Shown here: positions 35,163 to 47,129 of the stretch, in pieces
Layout: every line of letters begins with the position of its first letter
How positions within the stretch are numbered: the stretch's first letter is position 1
DNA from: Brasenia schreberi
Taxonomy: Eukaryota; Streptophyta; Magnoliopsida; Nymphaeales; Cabombaceae
Direction: 5' to 3'
Length of the DNA stretch: 64,000 nt
NCBI GenBank assembly: GCA_036023115.1
Contig: JAYKKT010000080.1
Location: 12,839,001-12,903,000 of the forward strand
Notes under the pieces: model-generated
What the model saw: only the letters and a program-made list of their open reading frames with translations
The model's database searches: none
Told to the model about the DNA's origin: nothing
Program-made: the position numbers and the translations under genes

Positions 35163-37627
35163 CCATATGTAACGTAAACATAAATTTGTACAATAACAAA
35201 GACAGAGATGTGTATGACAATACAATACATTAGTACATGATAACAAGTCAACACAATAGTATGCATACCTGCTGTAGATATACATAACACTACCTGAGAA
35301 AAGTTCAGGAAAACAAGAAAAGGAAGGAGAAGAAGAAAAAATAAAATTATGAAGGTGGATCAAAGGGGAAATTTTGAAACAAATGGAAACAATGAAGTTA
35401 AAAGAAATTGTATGCGGTCTGCTTAAGAGGCCGGATCCTAAACAGAGAGGATCAACTCTCTCAGACGGACCTCCAAATTTTCATACATGGAACTATTCTC
35501 TTCTTTCTCAGTCTCCCTCATCTATCTTCTATATGTACCTTTTTTTATATCAAGCATTTTCTTTAGGTAGCAGAACATTTTTGGCACAGTTACAAGCAAG
35601 AAATAACTGAACACGAGCAGCATTCGTAGGCCATCATTGGCTTCTGTATGAAATTGTTATGGGTAAAATCATAGGAAGTCTCTTATATCAAATGTTTTGG
35701 TTGATGATACCTTCTCCGTTCAAATGCAATTTGCTTCAGTGAAAACTATAAAGTATGAGCATTGCTTTGGATTACAAAAATTATAAGCATTGCTTTGGGG
35801 CGTTCCCGCCTAGCAACATGCTACAGAGCCCGAATGCAGTAAGAAGTAAGCAAGGGCCACTACATTTTCACCCGAATGTAGTAAATCAATTGCAGAGAGG
35901 GTTCCCACATCATGGATGGGTGTGGGTAAAAAAGTTAGTCCCGCTACATTGCCGCCCGAATGTAGTGAAAAAATTTTAGAGAGGGTCTCCGCATTTTGAT
36001 TATGGACGGATGCGGGGGTTAAGGAAGCTAGTCCTAGATAATAAGATTCGTATTGGTTCTTGGAATATCGGAACATTATCGGGTAAGCTAATGGAGGTGG
36101 TAGATACTATGATTCGGAGAAAGATTCATATTTTATGTTTACAAGAGACAAAATGGGTTGGGGAAAAAGCAAAGGAGATAGAGGATACAGGTTTTAAATT
36201 ATGGTACTCAGGTAAAGAAAAGGCTTGAAACGGAGTTAGTATTATCATAAATAAAGATTTAAAGGAGAGTGTATTAGACATACAACGATATGGTGACCGA
36301 ATCATGACGTTGAAATTAGTGTTAGGAGAAGAGGTTTTGAATATAGTTTGTGCTTACGCACCTCAAGTAGGACTAGAAGATAGTATAAAGACAATTTTTT
36401 GGGAAGAGTTAGATAAGGTGTTTCAAAAGATTCCACAAAGGGAGATCATTTGTTTAGGAGGAGATTTAAATGGACATGTTGGTAAAGAGGCATTAGGATA
36501 TCAAGGGATTCATGGAAACTTTGGTTTTGGGGATATAAACGAGGAAGGTAGGGAGATTTTAAATTTTGCTATGGCATTTGATCTTTTTATAGTCAATACA
36601 ATCTTCAAAAAATGAGATTAACATTTAATTACTTATAAGAGTGGCTTATCACAAACACAAATTGATTACTTTATTTGTAGGAAAAAAGATAGAGTGTGTT
36701 GTAAAGATTGTAAGGTAATTCCAGGAGAAAGCTTAACCACCCAACATCGACTTTTAGTTATGGATTTACAAATAAAAAAATGGACAAAGAAGAAAAGAGT
36801 AAATCGAGCTATTCACACTAAATGGTAGAACCTCAAAAGCGAGAAAGAAGATATATTTAAACAAAAAGTCCTTAAGGAGATGTTTGGAATTATGTTGGCA
36901 CACCCTGTGAGATGTGGAACAATATGGCTATACATATTAGGAAAGTGACGAAAGATGTATTAGGTATATCTAAGGGAGGTGTACCGGCACAAAAAGAAGC
37001 TCAATGGTGGAGTGAAGTAGTGCAAAATAAAATCAAGGCAAATAGGACATGTTACAAATTATATTATGCTAAGAAAACTAGTGAAACTTTAGAGGCTTAT
37101 AAGAAAGCAAAGAAGGAAGCAAAAAAAAGCCGTGAGTGAAGCAAAAGCTAAAATTTAGGAAGAGTTATATAAAAAACTCAACTCAAAAGAGGGTGAAAGA
37201 GATATTTTTAGGATAGCTAGGGCTAGAGATAAGAAAACTAAAGATCTTAATTATGTTATATGCATAAAAGACGAGGATGAAAAAATTCTAGTGGCAAATG
37301 ATGATATAAGAAATAGATGGAAAAACTGTTTTTATAATCTTTTTAATGAAAATAAAGATGTTAGTATTAGTTTAGGAGATTTAGCTAAGTCAGAAAAGTA
37401 TATAAACCACAATTTCTACCGACGTATTCAAAAGAATGAAGTCAAAGAGGCTCTTAAACATATGAAGGGTGGTAAATCGGTAGGACCAGATAATATTCCT
37501 ATAAAAGTTTGGAAAATATTAGGAGAAATAGGAATCACTTGGCTCACAAGACTATTTAATGAAATATGGAAAAACCAAAAGATGCCCGAGGAATGGAGAA
37601 CAAGTACACTTATACCCAGTGTTATCT

Positions 37628-37765
37628 GTATCGCATCGTAGTATCGTATCGTTGGCCACCATGATACGATACACTTAGGTGTATCGATTTTAAATGATTA
37701 TCACACCGTATCGTGCGATACGGTCCGTATCGCATGATATGGTGCGTATCGCCCGTATCGTATGC
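37628..37765. repeat. Subterminal GTATCG/CGATAC cluster of the hAT element
   Basis: About ten copies of GTATCG or its complement lie in 140 bp, in both orientations. Similar words occur at the other end (40880-40930) and at the 14761 hAT relic. Clustered short subterminal motifs bind transposase in Ac and related elements. Confidence 0.75.
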
Positions 37766-38160
37766 CCTGGGACCCTTATAAAGGGTCTCAGGCCGACCGA
37801 AACCCATGATTTTTTGTAGGTTTCATCTCTCCTTTTGGGTTCCTCAAGCTCCGTAAGAGCCGATTTTCACCTCTTTGGTGTTCAAAGCTCTAAAATCGTA
37901 CCCTACGGTGTCCGTGCAAACCTCCAAACTCGGATTTAGGTATATTTTTAATGTTATTTCATTTTTTCTTTTATATTTGTTATTTTTTATGTTATTTCAT
38001 TTTTTTTAATGATAAAATATGAAGTTATTAAGTGTGTTTATATGATTTTTATTGCATTCATGAAGTGGGAGACACTCCATTTAAGTATTATTTGAAGATT
38101 GGGGGATTTACGAAGTGCTTTTATTTTCAAGCATCTTTTGAATTAAAGTACTCCATTGAG

Positions 38161-40649
38161 ATGGCAGGAAGGGGTGGTAGAGACTCCCATTATCGGTGTG
38201 ATGATCCGGCATGGCAGTGGGGTATACCAGTTGAGGGTTTCAGGTTAAAGATTAGATGCTTATTTTGTGAAAAGGTGGTTAGTGGTGGAATTTCAAGGTT
38301 GAAACACCACCTAGCAGGAACCAGTAAAGAAGTTGCTCCATGCACAAGCAGAGTTAGAAGTGTATCAGAAGGTATTAAATGGCAATGCTTGTAGATGATT
38401 GAGAGCATACAGGAAATGAGACAACAAAAGGATGATTTCCAAATGTTTGAAGATGTTGATGATGTTATTGCCACTAGATTTGGATTCACTGATAGTTTGC
38501 CTTTAGATGGTAGAACAGAGGTTGGTAGTAGCAGTTCACGAGCACCTAGCAGGGGAAAGAGAGTTGCAGCTAAAGACTTTGGAGGTGGCAGAAGAAGAAG
38601 TTCAAGAAAGAGTAGAGGAAGAGCTTCTTCTACCATACATTCATTCTTTCCTCCTTCTACTACACCTTGTGCTCAACCTGAAATTCGTGCTGCTATGGCT
38701 TCAGAACAACTGCATGATCAGGCAGACCTTGCAGTGGAAAGATGTTTTTATAATGCATGCATTCTATTTAATGCAGTAAACAGTTTTCATTTTAAAGCAA
38801 TGAAAGATGCAATTGCTAACATTGGTCCAGGATACAGGATGTCTTCTTATCAGAAGTTGAGAGAGAAGATATTAGATCAGACCGTCATTGAAGTGCAGCA
38901 ATATTGTTCGACTTTGAAATAGACGTGGAAGGAAACGGGATGCACAATCATGGCAGATGGATGGACCGATAGGCAAGGAAGGACATTGCTAAACTTTCTT
39001 ATATATTGTCCTAAAGGACTCATGTTTTTTAGATCTCTAAATATATTAGAGGAGAGGCACATTGCAGGGATCCTACGACAAAAATTTGATAAGGTTATAC
39101 AAGAGGTTGGGGTGGAGAATGTAGTCCAATTGATTACAGATAATGCAGCTAACTACAAAGCAGCTGGGAAGGAGTTAGCTGATATTTATGGGACTTTCTA
39201 CTGGACACCATGTGCAGCCCATTGTTTAGATCTCATCCTCGAGGACATTGGTGAGATTGGATGAAATAAATGCAGCAACTGAGTGTTGCTAAGATATTAC
39301 AAAATTCATTTACAACCATGCATTTGTTTTGTGTATGATGAGAAGATACACAGAAGGTGCAGAGCTTTTTCGCATAGCTGCAACTCGGTTAGCAACAAAT
39401 TTCTTATGTGTACAGAGTATTGTGAGACAGAAGGCAACTTTGAAGAGAATGTTCTTCTCAGATGAGTGGCAATAATTTGGAGAGTTGCCTCAAAACAGAA
39501 GGAATAGAAAGTTGAATGAGATTGCAGAAACAATTTTTAGAAATTCATTTTGGAATGCATGTGTCAAATTATTGAAAATTACTTTTCTTTTAGTGAAAGT
39601 TTTGAGATTGGCTGATAGCGAGGAGAAACCATCTATGGGCTACCTTTATGAAGCCATGGACAAGGCAAAAGAAGCGATCAGAAATAACTTTAATAGAAAA
39701 AAGAGAGATTATGTGCCCGTGTGGAAAATAATTGATAGTAGATGGAATAAATAATTGCATCAGCCTATTCATGCAGCAGCCTACTATCTAAACCCATCAT
39801 TCAGGTACTCAATAACCTTTAAAAGGGAGGTTGAGGTTAATCGAGGAATCATTCAATGTATCGACAGATTAGTCCCTGATGAGAGCATAGCAGATGCGAT
39901 ATATCGAGAGATGGAGATATATGATAATGCTCTTCACTTGATGGGTTTGCCTATTGCAATTCGCAACTGCAGTACGATGCATCCAGGTAAATTGTTTATT
40001 TTTATATTTAAGTTTCATCTTACATTACTGTGGATTATGTCTCTAATGTTTGTCTTTTTCTACATATGTTTAGTGGAACAGGTTTGGAACTGATTGTCCA
40101 AACCTTAGAGATTTTACAGTGAGAGTCTTAAGCCAAACCTCTAGTGCAACAGGTTGTGAAAGAAATTGGAGTGTTTTTGAACACATCCATACAAAGAAGC
40201 CCAACAGGTTGGAACACAAAAGACTAAATGATTTAGTTTATATTCGTTGTAACATGTGCCTTCGTGAAAGGTAATGTTGTATTACTTTCAGATTTTCAAT
40301 TCAATATAGTTTAACTTCAGTCTTCAATTGTTAATATTATTTACTAATTGTTTATCTTTGTTTGTCGTAGGCAATAAAAAAAGTAAATAGAGAAGAAAGT
40401 GAGTTCAATCCAATAAGTTTGGATAATTTTCATATATTAGAAGATTGGGTTATGGAAGACACTGAAGAAAATGCCCTCCTAACTAAAGAAGACGTTGCTT
40501 GGATTAATTTAGAAGGAGCGCAACAACAACATCAAGGATATGAAGAATTTGATTTCCAAGAAGAAGGTGTCGTTGATGATGATGAAGAGGATCTACAACA
40601 AGGAGAAGATGAAGATTATTTAGTTGATTATCCTGATTACAATTTGTAA
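38161..40649 (+). pseudogene. hAT transposase gene, inactivated
   Basis: The gene starts MAGRGGRDSHYRCDDPAW. A BED-type zinc finger follows, with IRCLFCEKVVSGGISRLKHH (C-x2-C and H-H ligands). A TAG at 38392 and another at 38920 interrupt the frame. The RNase-H-like core then shows MADGWTDRQGR (first catalytic Asp region, about 38950) and LITDNAANYKAAGKEL (second Asp, about 39130), then PCAAHCLDLIL. A frameshift near 39260 and stops at 39463 and 39752 follow. The dimerisation domain (FGTDCPNLRDFTVRVLSQTS, then CERNWSVFEHIHTKKPNRLE) lies at 40081-40225. The C-terminus is acidic, rich in DDEED, and ends YNL. Two introns are likely (about 39987-40071, and 40272-40371). The second junction is one base out of phase. 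The enzyme cannot be made from this copy. Confidence 0.85.
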
Positions 40650-43163
40650 AATGTAACAGTGTCTGAAATGTGTATTTCATTTTTTGGATTCAAAATATGT
40701 AAATTTGGATGCAATTGTTCAATGTTAAATGCTCAAGCTATACAACACTTACAATATATGAATTTAAAGCAATTACCAGATTTTTCCTGAATTTTTCCTA
40801 AATTTTTTTATTTTTTATTGGATTTTTACTAATTTTTATTGATTTTTAATTAATTTTTACATTATTTTAATATTAAAATATGATACGATACGCCCGTATC
40901 ATGGAGCCCAACGATACACAATACGATACGCATCACACAACACTGCTTATACACATATATAAGAACAAGGGAGACATTCAAAATTATGCAAATTATCGAG
41001 GTATCAAGTTAATGAGTCATACTATCAAATTATGGGAAAGAATTATCGAACGTAGGTTAAGACAAGTATCAAGTACAATAGAGAACCAATTTGGATTCAT
41101 GCCAGGCAGATCTACTATTAAAGCGATTCACCTTTTGATACGTCTTATGGAACATTTTAGAGCAAAAAAGAAAAATCTTCACATGATATTTATTGATCTA
41201 GGAAAAGCTTATCATAGGGTACCGAGGGAGGTTCTTTGGAGAACTTTGGAAAAAAGAGGTATCCCATTTACATATATTAACCTTATAAGAGACATGTATG
41301 ATGGTGCAAAAACATGTGTGAGGAATCATGAAGGAACGACAGACTTCTTTGAAGTTAATATTGGGTTACATCAAGGATCAACTTTAAGCCCATACTTATT
41401 TATAATGGTGATGGATGAGTTAACAAAACATATTCAAGATGAAGTACCTTGGTGTATATTATTGCAGATGACATTGTATTAGTGGAGGAGTCTAAGGAAA
41501 TGTTAATAGAAAATTGGAACTATGGAGAGAAACATTAGAAAGCAAAGGCCTCCGACTTAGTAGAACAAAGACAGAATATATGGAATGTAAGTTTGATCAT
41601 TTGGCTACTTCAGATGACATAGAAATTAAAATTGGCACACATTACATTCCCCAAAAGGAAAGTTTTAAATACTTAGGGCCAATTTTTCAGAGTGATGAAA
41701 GAATTGATGGAGATGTTACACATAGAATTAATGCTGGTTGGTTAAAATGGAGAGAAGCATCAGGTATTCTTTGTGATAAGAAGATACCATTAAAATTAAA
41801 AGGTAAATATTATAGAGCAGTGTAAACACCCGAAATTCTAAGGTGTTCATGAAACATACCTGGTTTTAAAATCCCCTTTTCAAGACCAGATTTTTAGTTT
41901 TCGAAACCCAGGAATTGTAAAAGCTCCAAATTTTGTATAAAACCCCATTTTGATATGAAATGTCTTATATTTGGGCCAAGTCCCAACTTCGCAAAGGGCT
42001 GAATCCAACAGGTACAGCTTGATCAAAAGCAGCCACAAAAATAGATGAAAAAGCCCCAAAAGCCTCCCGGCCTGATAAAAGCGGATCGAAAAGACAAAGG
42101 AGAGCCCGGACCCGAAGCATACTTTAAGCCCGACATATCAACTCTCATGTCAAAAGCATCCCCAAATTCTCAGACATCCAAGCCCCAAATATCAGAAAGA
42201 TGATCAAAATGAAATCCCGAAGGTGAGAAGGAGATCGGACGACAATGTTGTCAAAGACCCAACGCAAGACGGAGTATTGATGAAGTCAGGCCCCGCACAA
42301 ACCGTCCGTCTTGAAACGCCATGAAGGAATCAAAAAAATCAAATTTGGATCGAATCTTTACCATATATATCCAAATCCAAACCCAAAATATATTTGGATT
42401 TGGATTTGGATCTTAAGATCCAAATCCAATATCTATACAAAAGTTCACGTGAATGCCCTTGGAAGGCTTGGATAGAGAGAGAAAAGGGCCATAAAGTAAG
42501 AGTGAGAAAGTTGGTAGGCTTGACTTTTTGGTCAAAAGTGGGTTAGCCTTGTGGGTTTAACCAAGAGTGTGGGTTCAAGCTTGTATGCACCTACACTTGA
42601 CCTAGGGCTGCACCAACTTGGATATGGCTGGTGGTTCCTAAACCTAGCCCTAAGTTAGCTTATCTTACCTAGCCATTGTTCCTAAAACCTAACCCAAACC
42701 TAACCTAGACTTAGCCCTTCTCACCCAAAACCACACCCACTTCACCTAGCCGACCTCACCTAGTTGGACCACCTAGACCCTAACCGACCAGCCCTAAGCT
42801 AACCTTAGTTCACCTAACTAAGTCCCTAACCAACTAAACCCAGCCCACCTAACCAACCTACCCAAAACCACTAGCCCAGCCCACAATATCCCCAAACTGA
42901 CCTAAACTAGTTGCAGCTACCCCCATCCTAACCCATAAAATATCTAGCCCACAATATATCCCAGCCCACCTAATATAAATATCTACTCCCAGCCCACCTA
43001 ACTAAGCTTGGTTCCTAACTAGACCCAGCCACTCCCTAACTAGCTAAGCCTAACCGACCTTAGCTATTAGAAGCCCAACCGACCTGGCTTCCTAACTAGA
43101 CTCAGCCCCCAACCCAACCGACCTAGCTCCCTTATCCCCCCAACCACTAATCCCTAGCCAGCC

Positions 43164-43170
43164 TATATAA
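43164..43170 (+). promoter_or_regulatory. Putative LTR promoter TATA box
   Basis: TATATAA lies in GCCTATATAAGAACCCATCC and precedes a pyrimidine-rich region about 30 bp downstream. It occupies a position about 1.35 kb into the LTR, consistent with a long U3. Confidence 0.5.
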
Positions 43171-44127
43171 GAACCCATCCATCACCTGCGGGTGGGGTCT
43201 CTTCACTCTCTTGATTCGGTCAGCTCTCTTCACTCCCTCTTCATCCCCTTCATTCGGCCAGGACCTGGAAAGCGCCACCTCCCTTTCACCCGGCCAGCAC
43301 CCCTTCATCTACCGCCTCCTTCCCAGCCAAGCACCACCTTCCACCCGACCGCCCCAGCACCAGCACCTGGACAGCATCCTCCCCACTCCCAGTCGAGCAC
43401 CACCTGCCAGCAGCTCCATCTCCCCTTGCCACCAGCGCCATCTCCCTTCATTCCCAGTTAGTATAACTCCACCTTCCACCCGGCCAGCACTCCTTCACCA
43501 TTCCCCAACTCCTTCACTCCCAGCCGAGCATCACCTTCCACCTGGCCAGCATCACTCCCATCCACCTGTCATTCTCCCACCTCTCCCAGCTGACCACCAC
43601 CTGCCACCCCTTCACCATATCCCACTCCCATTCTACCTGGCCTATTACCTTAATGCCTAACCCCCAACTCCCAGCACCACACCTTAGATCAACCTACCTT
43701 CCCTAATTCCTAGCCAACCTAGCTTCCACAAATCAACCGACCAGCATCCCTACCTGTCCCTAGACACATCCGAATCCCAGCCTCTCTTGAGCTACTTAAG
43801 GAACTCCTCTTGGCTGCCCAAGGCGAATCACGAGTCTAAATCCAAGCAAGTTGAAGATGGACCAGCTACATGTAAGTGTCTAAACTTGGTCTATTATATG
43901 AACTTGCTTTATATTCAATTAAATTTTGATATGGGGTTGTAATAATGGAGCGTAGTCTCCCCCCAAGATGTAATATTGATGTATGACACACAAGCACACA
44001 CTTGCACTTGAGCCTTTCCGCTCTTAGTTGCACACCTGTTGCACACACACGGGCCTTAACAACCCCTAAGATATAGCTTTATTTATATAAGTTCAGCTGT
44101 GTGTGTTTACATTCAAGTCGTGGGTGT

Positions 44128-44330
44128 TGTCTTTCAATTCCACACTCACACACATTGAGCTTTCGCTCTTACTCCCAAGACTCTAATAAGAGTCATATTG
44201 CAATTCAATTTGGGGTTTTCATAAGTTATATGCGTGGTCTTTCAATTCCACACTCACACACATTGAGCTTTCGCTCTTACTCCCAAGACTCTAATAAGAG
44301 CCATATTGCAATTCAATTTGGGTTTTACGT
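44128..44330. repeat. 106-bp tandem duplication in the solo LTR
   Basis: GTCTTTCAATTCCACACTCA through CAATTCAATTTGGG occurs at about 44130-44212 and again at about 44236-44318, nearly identical. A third, weaker related block lies near 44470-44525. Confidence 0.8.
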
Positions 44331-45645
44331 TCCAAGTCGTGTGAGTTGTCTTTATATATACACACAACACCCACGCACACGTTGGGGACCTTCGGGCCCA
44401 TATATATATAGTTATATTTCTCTTCCGCTATGTCTTTAAGATTTGGGTTTTAAGGTTCTGCTGTGTGAGTAGTCTTTCAATATATACACGACACACACTT
44501 ACACAATTGAGCCTTTCCGCTCTTAAGATATAGCCATATCTCCCTTTTGCAATTTCCCTTACGCAATTTTCCTTCGGTTATGTCTTTCAATTCCGGGTTT
44601 TCCCATTCCGTTGTGTGAGTTTGCATTACATATTCGTCATACCATGAGTTAGGACGCATATTGCATCAAAGCAAACCCCATACACCCGTGCAAAACTCGC
44701 CACATTTAGGCACTTGACGCACATATCTCACGCCCAAATTGGCTAAAATGAAAGACATAGGCACGTGCAAATCCCACGTGAAATAAAATCTGCAACAAAT
44801 ATAAACAAAACCCAATCAAACACTTCATATGTTTTCAAAGAGGTTAAATTTGTTCAAAATCGACTTTGCTAAGCATACAGATTGACCCTTGCGCATCGGT
44901 GCAAGAAGGTCTGCGACGAAAAGAGCCCACTTGCTCACAATCGCCCCAAACGAGTCAGATATTCAAAAACTTACTTCACTAGCTTGAGTAAGCTAACTGG
45001 CACACCCTTTTTATAAAAGCGACTTAGACATACGAAAATGTTCACTTCAGGCCTAAGAACTCGGAGTAAAAAAGTTTCGTGTCTACAAGCAGCAATTAGG
45101 CCTGCCATGTTTTATGGTTTTGAGTGTTGGGCAATTAATCATCAAGATGTCTATGGAAGAAATGAAGATGTTAAGATGGGTGAGTGGTCATACAAGAAAA
45201 GACCGTATACATAATGAGGTTATTAGAAACAAATTAGGAGTGGTACCAATAGAGGATAAAATGAGAGAATATCGTTTAAGATGGTTTGGACATATAGAAA
45301 GAAGATCAAAAGAAGAACGTGTAAGAAGGTTAGAAAAATTAAATTTGGAAAGTATTAAAAGAGGTAGAGGACGACCACAAAAGTGTTGGAAAGAAATAAT
45401 AAAGAATGATCTAGCTTATTGGGAGTTAACTACTAACATGGCACACGATAGGAGTCTGTGGAAACAAAGAATCCATGTAGCCGACCCCGTCTAGTATGGG
45501 AAAAGGCTTAGTTGTTGTTGTTGTTGAAAACTATAAAGTATACTAGGAAGCTGCAATTACGAGAGATGGAACAATTTTTTGAAAAGTTTCAGTCAGAAAA
45601 TTGGTTTTGAAGTTATGAATTTTCCTCAAAACAGAAGGATTATAC

Positions 45646-45789
45646 CTGCAGTGGTACACGGGAAGAAAAATTCATGAGTTCTTCTTCAGAAAGCTTCTCT
45701 GAGGCACTCTTCCCTCTGAAACTCTTCGAGACAAGTTTTGTAGTTTCCCCCGCTCTGTGACGTGCTGATCTTCCCTCATCAAAATGCAC
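45646..45789 (-). pseudogene. ZFYVE26-like exon (4th visible)
   Basis: The 48 intact codons read VHFDEGRSARHRAGETTKLV, then FRGKSASEKLSEEELM and SSRVPLQ. The donor is CAG/gtataa. The following intron (45645-35006) contains the RTE/hAT/solo-LTR nest. Confidence 0.82.
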
Positions 45790-46265
45790 CTGTATGTGAA
45801 AAGCATCAGAACCAATTTGCATACAACATATCTACGTGAGATTGCGTACTGGTATGCAGCAAGAGAGATGTAAAAATTAGGGAACAAAGGCACCAAAATC
45901 TTGGGAGAATGAAACCTTTGTATGCTTAGGGGAAAACATTCAGACAGGACTTGTACATACAAACTAAAATATGTAAATACCAGTTTTATCTAATAGTTTG
46001 TAAATCTGTTCATTCCCAAGAGCCAAACAACATGACCTAAAAGCACACCTTCTTTCAGGCAACAAAAAGCGGAAAATGCACAATAGAGGACCAGTTAGAA
46101 GTAAGACACTAAACTTTGACATATAGAAAAAGAAATGGCATTGGAATAATGAATCAGATCACCACCATAACAACATGTTTCAACTCAAACAGTTTTAAGG
46201 AGAACCTAGAGCCAGCAGAGAACTGTTAACATATTTTAACTCATAGAATTTAAAGTAAGCCTCAC

Positions 46266-46367
46266 CTTTTCACGTTCTAAATGCTTTACTGCTTCCTCTT
46301 AAGAATATGGATTCATAAATAACTGAATGCAACATAGTCGAGCAGCAATATGGTCCTTGTTGAGAAC
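46266..46367 (-). pseudogene. ZFYVE26-like exon with premature stop
   Basis: The 34-codon exon has sound splice sites (AACAG/gttctc and AAAAG/gtgagg). It reads NKDHIAARLCCIQLFMNPYS, then TAA (46301-46299), then EEAVKHLE. The family has SQEEA here, so a single C to T change turned CAA into TAA. Confidence 0.8.
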
Positions 46368-47129
46368 CTGTTTTTCAAAAAGTAAATAGTGAGTAGATCT
46401 ATGGTGGTATGTACGGATAAAAGATCAAGTTATGCACAGAAAAGCTAACAATATATTAAGCCAAGATCAAGAATTTTCTGTAACGAAATATCTGGCTGCA
46501 AAAGTACAAACTTTGTGACCTATTCCATCTACATTATTGAAATAGCTTATCAACCACCGACTTGGATCTAAGTTACCACATGTTCTCATGAAGCCTGACA
46601 TAGCAGGATGTTGACAAAGCTCATTCTAGAATTGATTTGATAAGAATAACAATGTGGTCCCACATTTAAATAAGTTGGTTGTTCCATCCCTAAAAATACT
46701 CAAGCAACAGATCATACTAAATGTCAATATGTTGTGAATTATCAACTTGGCTTTTGGTTATAATGGTGTAGGCTTTTCTTAAGTTCATCCTATGAAATGT
46801 GTATCCTGACAATTCACGCCAACCTCTTAGAACACCACTCATGATGTATTGAGAGATTGAACCTGTTCGTTGTTCAGCTCAGTTGTCAAAATCATGTCTG
46901 ACTGTGCTGGTTTAAGAATCATCCATTTGTCTTTCGTATGATGCATCTATGTACCTCATCATAAATCTGGTGTAAATAGTGCTTTTTAGGTACCCTATAG
47001 ATGCTCTGAATAACATATTCTCTAGTCAAGTTCTTCATTACTCCTTACCTCCAATTGTTACATCAGTAAATAATACCAGTCATAGCTTGAAAAAGGAGAC
47101 ACCTCACAATCCGATTAAGAAATATCCTT

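Larger units (their letters stand above)
37617..40945 (+). mobile_element. hAT transposon inserted in the RTE LINE
   Basis: The element is 3,329 bp with imperfect terminal inverted repeats starting CAGTGTT and ending AACACTG. It is flanked by 8-bp duplications CTTATACC (37609-37616) and CTTATACA (40946-40953), the hAT hallmark; the second differs by one base. The LINE sequence either side rejoins perfectly compared with the other copies (ACTTATACCC-ATATATAAG). Both ends are crowded with GTATCG/CGATAC words, roughly ten in 37628-37765 and four in 40880-40930, which are likely transposase binding sites. The interior carries a decayed transposase. Confidence 0.92.
41821..45087. mobile_element. 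Solo LTR of 3,267 bp inserted in the RTE LINE
   Basis: The segment begins TGTAAACACC and ends GTGTCTACA, with perfect 5-bp duplications AGCAG at 41816-41820 and 45088-45092. The LINE ORF rejoins across it. No retroviral-type coding domain is present, and the two ends are not long direct repeats, so this is one LTR left by recombination rather than a whole element. It has a TATATAA box at 43164-43170 followed by a CT/CCACC-rich stretch, suggesting the promoter and R region. A 106-bp tandem duplication lies in the downstream part. LTRs this long are known in Tekay/Del and Ogre-type Gypsy groups; the group here is not determined. The orientation is probably plus, from the TATA position. Confidence 0.88.
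36010..45494 (+). pseudogene. RTE endonuclease-reverse transcriptase ORF of copy 3, split by insertions
   Basis: The ORF begins MRGLRKLVLDNKIRIGSWNI and carries the APE-type endonuclease landmarks ILCLQETKWVG, YAPQVG and GGDLNGHVGKEA (about 36455). A central linker with SVGPDNIPIKVWK (37470) leads into RT, which is cut at 37616. After the hAT it resumes with [14 protein letters not shown], a motif A altered to [12 protein letters not shown] (41190), and [13 protein letters not shown]. After the solo LTR (45093 onward) the C-terminal part reads MLRWVSGHTRKDR, LRWFGHIERRS and RGRGRPQKCW and ends TAG at 45492. The protein would nick chromosomal DNA and reverse-transcribe its own RNA. CGA to TGA changes (36226, 36613) look like methyl-CpG decay. 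Confidence 0.88.
35757..45525 (+). mobile_element. Full-length RTE LINE copy 3 with two nested insertions
   Basis: The LINE sits between perfect 16-bp duplications GAAAACTATAAAGTAT (35741-35756 and 45526-45541). Without the nested hAT (37617-40945) and solo LTR (41821-45087), plus their duplications, its own length is about 3,160 bp. That length, a single endonuclease-RT ORF, an almost absent 3' UTR and a (TTG)n tail (45511-45525) fit the RTE clade. A 5' leader of about 250 bp (35757-36009) precedes the ORF. The element lies in the antisense direction inside an intron of the ZFYVE26-like pseudogene. The coding part carries stops (TGA 36226 and 36613), and motif C is lost by a frameshift near 41463. 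Confidence 0.93.

Noticed and set aside
43192..43660. Pro/Ser-rich ORFs of 89 and 149 codons
   Set aside because: They are the CT/CCACC-rich part of the solo LTR and are explained by base composition.
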